Assembly (NCBI GenBank): GCA_002786025.1
Contig: NHNW01000004.1
Location: 1,143,622 to 1,207,621 of the forward strand
Direction: 5' to 3'
DNA from: Zasmidium citrigriseum
Taxonomy: Eukaryota; Ascomycota; Dothideomycetes; Mycosphaerellales; Mycosphaerellaceae
Length of the DNA stretch: 64,000 nucleotides
In this document: one piece after another, positions 56,800 through 64,000 of the stretch
Position numbering within the stretch: position 1 is the stretch's first letter
How the letters are laid out: the number at the start of each line of letters is the position of its first letter
Program-made: the position numbers and the translations under genes
The notes under the pieces: generated by a model
What the model saw: the letters and a program-made list of their open reading frames with translations, nothing else
What the model was told of the DNA's origin: nothing
Database searches by the model: none

Positions 56800-59700
56800 T
56801 CTAATCCCTAGGCCTTATCTTCGTCCCTCGATAAGCTTAATAAGACTCTAAAGCGCCTAGCTTAGTTCTACGATATCCTTAGTACTATATAGGAAGAGGA
56901 TAAGGAATCTAATCGCGCTACGCTACTACCTATATCTAAGCTACCTAGCTAAGAAGAGTCTAACGAGGAAGATTAATAGGCGGGCGAAGATTAATAGGTA
57001 GGCGAAGATTAATAGGCGAGCGAGAATTATTAGGATTAAGAAGTAGGCGGGGATTAATAAGATTAAGAAGTAGGCTAGGATTAAGATAAGGCCGATATAG
57101 AGGCTAATAAGGAGGAGGATAAAGAGGAGGATAAAGATTAAGAAGATAGTCTATTTAAGGATTCTAGACTAGATAAAGATAAAGATAAAGACAACAAGGA
57201 GTACTAGCCATAGAGTAATAATAAGCTCGATATCGAGGATCTAATTAGAGAGCGCTAGGGTACGAACGAGGGCGACGACTAGGAGGAACTCCTACTAGAA
57301 TAGCCTAAGCCCGAGTTAACTTAAGGTAGCTAGCGTTAGAAGCTAATATCGAAGTAATAGAAGATCGCGGATATTATAGGTAAGCTTAAGGAGTACTAGA
57401 TCTATCTAGTTAACTTTATCCGCTATTAGGTTAGTCCTTAAGGTTCTAAGACCTATCGCTATTATATTAATAAGCTATATAGGGAGTTTAACGCTAGCGA
57501 GGACGAGCGTAGCTATCTAGAGGGACTAATTAGTACTTCTATATTACGTAACGAGCTTAAGCGCCTTATTAGTAAGAAGTTCTTTAACGAGTATAAGCTA
57601 AGTACTAGTACGGAGCTACGTAATCTCTAGGATATAGAGAAGAAGATTATAACTATTACGAAGACTTAGACGAGGTTACTTTAGGCTCTACTTCTATATC
57701 GACGCGCCTATACCTAGGACTACTAGACTCGTATTAGCGATACTCGTAATATAATAGGTAAGCGTATTAGTACTATTATAGCTATTATTATCTATTCGAT
57801 TAATCCCTAGAAGGCGTCGTAGTTCTAGAAGTCGGCGACTATCTTTATAATAATAGGTAGTATTAAGCGCCGTATCGTAGAGTTCTTTAATAACGTAGGC
57901 TTTTATAGTAGCTTCCGTACTAGGTAGAGGATTATAAAATCGAATACGGAAGCCTCTAAGTTAATAATTAAGAAGCTCGCTCGCTACTAGACTAACTAGT
58001 ATATTATATACGACAACTTTAATCGCTAGTAAACCCTCTAGTACTAGGTATTAGGCGAGAAGAACTAGCAAATTAATATAATAACCTCTCTTTTATAGAT
58101 TAACCTATATATATCGGAGTAGACGAAGTAGACTAGCCTACTTTAGAGTATACTATATTACGATCGCCTCCTTAATACTTACGATATTAGTAAGCGAATT
58201 AGTAATAATCTATATAGTAAGAAGATTACGCTATACTATATAGACTAAGCCCTATACTATATCCTTAAGGATAAGATAGATAAGATCTTTAAGGACTCGA
58301 CTTTAAAGTATCTAGCTTAGCTAAAGATTAAGTAGCTAGATACGTCCGTAGCGAAGGTATACTCCCTAGATATATCAATAAATAACGAGGTCTCGCTTAA
58401 AGGGACTAAGAAGGTATACGACGATATCTTCTAGGACTTCCTTAGCTATAAGATTAATAGTAAGTTTAGTAAGAAGCTATATAGCGATCGCCTTATTATT
58501 ATCTAAGGCGATTAGCTAATAGCTAAGCGTAACCGGAGTATTAAGTTAGAGAACGTTAAGTACTAGAACCCGTATAACCGTAAGTAGTTTATCTTACCGG
58601 TTCTAGCTTTATTCTATATATTTATAAACGCCTTATTTACCGTATTACGTACCTATTAGGTTAAGAATAAGGAGGACTAGTCGTTAGACTACTATCTAAG
58701 TAAGGATATTATCTTCTAGAATATAAAGGGCTACTTAAATACTAAGCCTAAGTTCTTCTAGTATTAAGAGGTACTCTTTAATAGCTATCGTACTCGCGTT
58801 CTAGCGTTATTCGAGTAAGAGCTATAGGACCGTAGTCTAATAGATATAAGCGCTACTACTCTAGACGCTAGCGAGGGCGAAGGCGAAGGCGAGAACTATA
58901 GCTAGTATAGTCGACTCGACGTCCTTAAGAAGGCGATAAGTAAGCTAAGCCCGGCTACCTTCCTTAAGATTAAGAAGGCTATATAGTAGAAGGCTTTTAC
59001 TAGACGTACTTAGAAGGGTATACTACTAGCTACTAGAACGACCGCTACTACTAGTCCGTCGAAGCCTAATCCTTTATTTACGACGATATATTATATATTA
59101 ATAGAGATCGAGACGTTCTAGACTCTATATAAGGTAGTTCGTATAGAGGATATTAGGTATATTCGTCGCCTTCTACCTTATCTTATTATCTAGTTCTTTA
59201 GTACTAGTTAGACTAACTACGGCCGTAAGACGTTATACCTCTACTAGCTACTAGAGACCTCGGACCCTAAGCTCTAAGATACTATCCTCGTAAGCTATAT
59301 TATTAATATAGCTAGTAAGGAATCTAAGGCTATCGTAGCTAATAAACTACTCGAGTTATATAATCTCGAGTATTCTAAGGATATTAAGTACTATACTAAT
59401 TTAACGTATAACCTCGCCGCTACCTTTACTAAGGTCTCGGGTAATCGTAAGGCTTCTCGTATTATTCGCTAGATATTCGAGGCTAGTACTAGAATTAAGG
59501 GTAGTAAGAGCTATACCCGTAAGGATAACTTACTAGGAGTCTTTAGTCTTAGTAATAAGCTATTTAGCGAGGGATTAATAAAGTAGTAGGACGTTAGAGA
59601 GGACAAGAAGATACCGATCTCTAAAGATATCTAGTAAGCTAGCGCTAAGATACTAGTATCGAAGGTAGCCGACTTAAATAAGGGAAACTAGCGTCTTTAC

Positions 59701-59860
59701 TAATATATCGCTATCGTAGCTAACGATACGGCTTTTACTAGAGGTATCGATAGAATCGACGCGAGAGAGCGTATAGAGGGTACTAACCGTAGTAATCTTA
59801 TAGATATAGTTATTAATAATAGTAATAAGACGATCGAGGTATAGGTCGAGGAGAGTATAG
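56800..59860 (+). pseudogene. RIP-degraded element gene resembling DUF6589 proteins
   Basis: On the plus strand one codon frame (fixed by base 57361) can be followed for roughly 1000 codons. Interruptions are only TAA/TAG, where RIP of Gln or Trp codons is expected, and I saw no frameshift. The N-terminal part is acidic (repeats of E-D-x-x-A-G at 56968). A segment near 58000 reads Y-D-N-F-N-R with a following Q-rich stretch. Near 58490 the pattern is I-I-I-x-G-D-x-L, then A-K-R-N-R, and near 58590 F-I-L-P-V-L-A-L-F-Y. That order (a DN segment, GDQL..R, then a hydrophobic LPxxxLFH stretch) is how I know DUF6589 proteins, which are carried by fungal mobile DNA. The family call is by eye. Non-functional. 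Confidence 0.55.
56968..57021 (+). repeat. 18-bp tandem repeat, three units
   Basis: Three consecutive 18-bp units beginning GAAGATTAATAGG at 56968, 56986 and 57004, differing only at the tail (CGGGC, TAGGC, CGAGC). They lie in the frame of the degraded element gene and would encode a six-residue acidic repeat once RIP stops are read as Gln. Confidence 0.85.
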
Positions 59861-60430
59861 GTATATAACGGCGGACTAGTAAGTAGCGAGCTTAGTTTCG
59901 AAGGTAGTTTAGATTTCGTTATATATAGATTAACTTCGTTATACGCTAGGGCGCTAGCGATTAGACTTCGTATTAGACTTCGTTATTCGTAGTAGTCGAG
60001 TAAAGGTTTAGTTTAGCGATAATAGTAGTCCTTATAATAGTAGCGGCTCTTTAAAAGTATATATATTCGCTCCTCTTTCTCTCGCTTCCCTTTACGTTAT
60101 AGTAATATAGTTATCGCTACTACTATTATTATACTACTTACTATCGTCGTCGCTTCTACCCTTACTATCTACTTACGCTAGCGTAGTAGTAAGAATAAGA
60201 ATAAGAATAAGAACACTACTATTACTACTACTACCGCCGCTACCGTTATAATAGCTAGGGAGATATAGAAGCTCCTAGATAACGAGTTTATAGCCGTAAT
60301 AACTAATTATACGATAGATAGTATCTCGTAAGTAGCTACGGCGAAATTAGTTAGATTAAGCTAACTATCTTAGAACTACCGCTACCTCGCGCGCGCCGTC
60401 GCCTATCGTCCTCGTCGCTAGTAAAGATAA

Positions 60431-60465
60431 GCCTAAGCCTAAGCCTAAGCCTAAGCCTAAGCCTA
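60431..60465. repeat. (GCCTAA)n short tandem array
   Basis: Five perfect copies of the hexamer GCCTAA, then GCCTA. It differs from the fungal telomere unit and is best explained as a degraded Pro-Lys coding repeat, in which RIP turned CCCAAG into CCTAAG. Confidence 0.85.
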
Positions 60466-63400
60466 TCGCTATTACTTATCTAATAGGTAACTCTATATTC
60501 GATCGCCTACGCTAGAGGAAGGCCGCTAAGTAAGCTTAATCTACGAAGGCTTAAGAGTAAACTACTAACCTTTTTATAGAGAACGAGGCTAGCTATAGTC
60601 CTAGGATCTAGAACCGTCTCCTCCTCCGCGACTATAGTAGCGAGTAAGTCCTTCGCCGCCGCTATTACTACTACTACTACTACGCTATAATAGCCTCCTA
60701 CCTAGTAGCCGCTAGAAGTCGACTAAGTTACGCCGGCTATAGGTAGCTAGCTAGTACTACTCGATTACGTACTAGCTAGATAGATAGGATACGATCCCTC
60801 TTCCTCGATAACGTATACTTACGTACGTTAGTAGGATTAAGGAGACTACTACTAGGGAGGTCTATTAGCCGAAGTATAGGCGTTATAAGAGAAATAGGTA
60901 TAGCTATTCGCGGTATACGTATAAGAATATAGCTAGATTCCGTATAAGTAAGTATACTCGTTATACCTATAATAGTTAGAAGTACGAGTAGATTATTAAA
61001 TCGATCGCTAGCGTCCGCTCTCGCTACTCGTCTAGTCTAGAGTCTAGTCTACCGTTAACGCTACCTTAGTTTAGTCTTCTAGTCTACCGCTAGCTCTATA
61101 AAGGCCTAAGTCTAAACTCCGTAAACTCCGACTATAGTCGCTATTTACTCTTATATTATCTATTAAATACCTTACCTTACCTCGCTATCGCTAACATTAT
61201 ATCGCTACTACTACCTACGCGCGACTATAACTTCTCTTCCTTACTCTAGCTTCTTCCTTTCTTCTTTATTAACCTCTATACTAGCGTAAGATAATAACTT
61301 AGGTTACTACCTCTATCTCGTTAATAGTAGGTAGTAACTAGCTATAGTAGTAGATTCCGTCTAGCTTATAATATTAAACCGAGCCGTAGGCTAGCTACTA
61401 TCTACGTTACTAAATAACCGAGTACCTAGGGCGGCCTCTCTCGTTAAGCTATACGACGTAAAACTAGGCTATCGAGCTACGCGACGTAAAACTAGGCGCT
61501 CTTCTACGGAGGTCTAGAAAGATAGTAGACGCTAGACTACTTTACTTCGGTAGAGGTTAGGAAAGGTAGATACCGCTAGACCGCTTCGCTTCCTCTCGTC
61601 TAGCTTATAACGTAAAACTAAGCCTTAGTACTATTACTATCTATCTAGAATTAATAAGATTCTACTTAGTCGGTAGTACGCCTTATCCTTATTTAGTCTT
61701 TCGCCCGCCTAGGTTTATTACTTTAGTTCCTCGCCTACTATCGTAGTACTTAGCGAGGTACCTCTCTTAGCTAGACCTTACTCCTCTAGTATTAGTATAA
61801 GGGTCGACTAGCTACTTAACTTAGCTAGCCTTCTAAGAGGCGTAGGGTTTAGGGGTTCGTCTTATAGCGTCCCTAGGGAGGCTCTTATAGCGTAAGGTAT
61901 ACGATATATCTACTACTAACTATCGAGCTACGATACTAAACTAGCGGCTAGCTACTCTACTTCGACGGCCTTTAGCTATTAAGGATATAGTATCTAGTCT
62001 TACGTCTATTAGCGTACTTCGGTTAGCGTACTTCGGTAGGCTCTTAGACTCTTTACTAAACTAAACTATACGGTCTTACTCGGCTATAAAAGAGGCGTTA
62101 TATATTAGTCGTTATCTAACACCGTCGGTTCTAGAGTTCTAACTCTTAGGCCTTTTAGCCCTTAAGATACCTAAGGCTCGTAAGATTAGACTCTTAAGAC
62201 TTCGGTCTTAAGTTACTTCTAGTTATTAATAACTAGCGCTATATATATCCTTAGCCCTTTTATACCTATACTAGCTCGAAGGTCTACTATAGGTTACTAG
62301 TTTACTTACGGAATTAATAGTCCTAGTTAATAAGATTAGCACTTTACTTACTTATATTATATAACGCCTATAAGAATATTATTAAACCTTATCCTCTATA
62401 GTATACTAATAATCTATACTACTATCCGGCTTTAGTTATTAACTTCGGTTATTAGATTAGTCGCGGCGAAGAGTAGTTATTTCCTAGCTTTAGCTAGTTA
62501 ATACGGCTATCTAGTAGAGAAGAGGATCTTATACTAAACCTTAGATCCCTATATCCTTATAGCCTATATATAAGGTTCCCGTTCCGCCTACCTACTTACT
62601 TCGGTAATAGGTAGTAGTACTATATATATTTCCCTAGCCTTAGCCTAGTCGATAAGTATAGAGATCGACTTTACGATAGTAGAGGTAAGAAATTCCTCTA
62701 TATTATACTAAGTATACGAATAAACCTCCTCTTAAAGCGTAAACCTCCTCTTATATAGCTCGGATAGCTAATAGATTTAGCGGCTTCGAAGGAGGTAATA
62801 GGCTCGTTAGACGCGATAGTAGTTAGTTCGATAAGGTAATAGACGCGATAGCGATAGCGATAGTATTAGATTCGATAGATTCGATATAGAGTAGCTAGAT
62901 ATAGGTAGATATAATAAGATAAAGTCGACTAAAGGTTTAGCTCGCGGTAGAGTAGCTATAGTTTAGTATATAATTTAGATTTCGTTATACGCGTATCTAT
63001 AAGTATACGCCTACGTAGACGATAATTTAGCGTATAACGAAGTCTAAAATAATAAGAGGTGTAGGTATTTTAAAAATTCTAAAGTTAGGAAAGTTTAGGA
63101 AGGTATAAGCTATAATAATATATACGCCTAGATTTCGTACTATCTACGTAAGTAGCTAGGCTAGTACCTTACTAGCTTCCTAATACCGCCTTTACTTTTA
63201 TATTCTATTATTAGAACTATTAATAATAATACGCTTTTATTAATATAACTAACTATAGCGGATCCGATACTACCCTAGATACTAAAGCTACCTAGGAAGT
63301 CCTTAAACCCTATAATCTATAGGAAAAGGCCTACTAAACTCGTTAACGTCTATAACTACGCTAGATATTCTTCTACTACGAAGCTCCCTTTAGAGTACTA

Positions 63401-63623
63401 GTAATCTAACGTAGACCTTACTAAGGGAAGGGAAGGTTCCCTTCCCTATAGGGAAGGAAAGTAATATAGTATCCTATAGGAAGGGTAGGAAGGTAGGAAG
63501 TAATAGAAATCCCTTCCGTCCCTTCCCTTCCTATAGGAAAGGCTAGAAGTATAGAAAGGCTAGAAAGGCTAGAAGCCGTACTAGTCGCCGTACTAGTTAA
63601 AGGCTATAGAAACGACGTAAATT

Positions 63624-63668
63624 AAACGATTAACGATCTTAAACGATTAACGATCTTAAACGATTTAA
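63624..63668. repeat. 17-bp tandem repeat within RIP block
   Basis: The unit AAACGATTAACGATCTT occurs twice head to tail, starting at 63624 and 63641, and is followed by a partial third copy (AAACGATTTAAG). Confidence 0.75.
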
Positions 63669-63690
63669 GTACTACTATTTACTATATATA

Positions 63691-64000
63691 TAAACCTAAT
63701 AACCTCGCCTTCTACTAATAAAAGGACCCGGTAGCCTAATATAGTAGGGGGTAGAGTCTTAGAAGGGCGCGTAGCTACTCTAGTACTAGTATCGCTATAT
63801 AGGTAGTAGTTCTAGGCTAAGTAAGCGTAAACCCTATAAGCTTTACGCCTAACTATAGATAAGGGCGAGGAGGGAAAGAAGAGTCGTATCCGAAAGAAGC
63901 TCTATAAGTACTATCTTTTTACGCTCTCTTTAGCCTTATCTATCCTTTTTAATATACTAACTAAGCTAAATATCTATTATTAAACCTAATAACCTCGCCT
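63691..64000. repeat. 20-bp direct repeat about 290 bp apart
   Basis: The same 20 bases (TAAACCTAATAACCTCGCCT) occur at 63691-63710 and again as the last 20 bases of the window (63981-64000). The second copy may run on beyond the edge, so this could be a larger tandem unit or a terminal repeat of an element. Confidence 0.7.

Larger units (their letters stand above)
56155..64000. repeat. RIP-saturated repeat block, right flank
   Basis: As in the left flank, CpA and TpG are nearly absent from about 56155 to the window end. Rare exceptions include GTG near 56434 and 63058 and ACAACAAG near 57192. CpG remains frequent. The block contains a long in-frame coding relic (about 56800-59860), short tandem arrays, and repeats near the right end. 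The composition change at the border is abrupt. The simplest reading is several transposable elements mutated to saturation by RIP, now probably heterochromatic. Confidence 0.9.

Noticed and set aside
60431..60465. (CCTAAG)n array as an interstitial telomeric repeat
   Set aside because: The unit is not a permutation of TTAGGG/CCCTAA. A RIP-altered Pro-Lys codon repeat explains it better.

Overview
This window looks like a filamentous ascomycete nuclear chromosome, most probably a dothideomycete. The lineage is inferred from gene content and style, not proven. Genes carry many short introns of about 50 nt with GT..AG borders and CTAAC/CTGAC-like branch points. The recognisable products are fungal: two Zn2Cys6 regulators, a GTB-motif G1/S repressor, an Stc1-domain protein, a PtaB-type LIM-binding protein and a Dal5-family permease. 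The layout is a gene-bearing island of about 50.7 kb (5476-56154) between two blocks of repeat DNA (1-5475 and 56155-64000). Both blocks have almost no CpA or TpG dinucleotides, the signature of saturating repeat-induced point mutation (RIP).

Left part of the island (5.5-20.7 kb): a spacer with one copy of a short dispersed repeat; a Zn2Cys6 regulator; maleylacetate reductase; ribosomal protein uS3; a secreted GH13 alpha-amylase with seven exons, whose fourth intron carries the second copy of the repeat; a Whi5/Nrm1-type repressor; and a second Zn2Cys6 regulator on the opposite strand.

Middle (20.7-34.2 kb): mostly housekeeping genes. These are a cytosolic-looking GH63 protein, anthranilate synthase component I, a coiled-coil protein with an acidic tail, an Stc1-domain protein, cytochrome c, a short-chain dehydrogenase and a bZIP factor.

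Right part (35.2-55.4 kb): the unusual genes. A 1455-residue enzyme has the full architecture of epsilon-poly-L-lysine synthetases: an adenylation domain, a carrier domain, then three membrane-pair plus soluble-domain modules. Its hand-read specificity code is of the basic amino acid type. About 2.5 kb upstream on the same strand is a homologue of the basidiomycete bioluminescence luciferase (Luz). Next come PtaB-like LIM-binding protein and V-ATPase subunit B. Nearest the right border are a TauD/Jlp1-type dioxygenase and a Dal5-family permease, divergently transcribed (a likely sulfonate-use pair), and a RidA-family protein.

The flanking blocks contain readable relics of mobile elements whose frames are broken almost only by C-to-T type stops. 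One on the right resembles DUF6589 proteins. One running off the left edge resembles the N-terminal domain of Helitron Rep/helicase. Exon boundaries were worked out by eye from splice motifs, reading frame and family conservation. Most models close in frame; the exceptions are stated.
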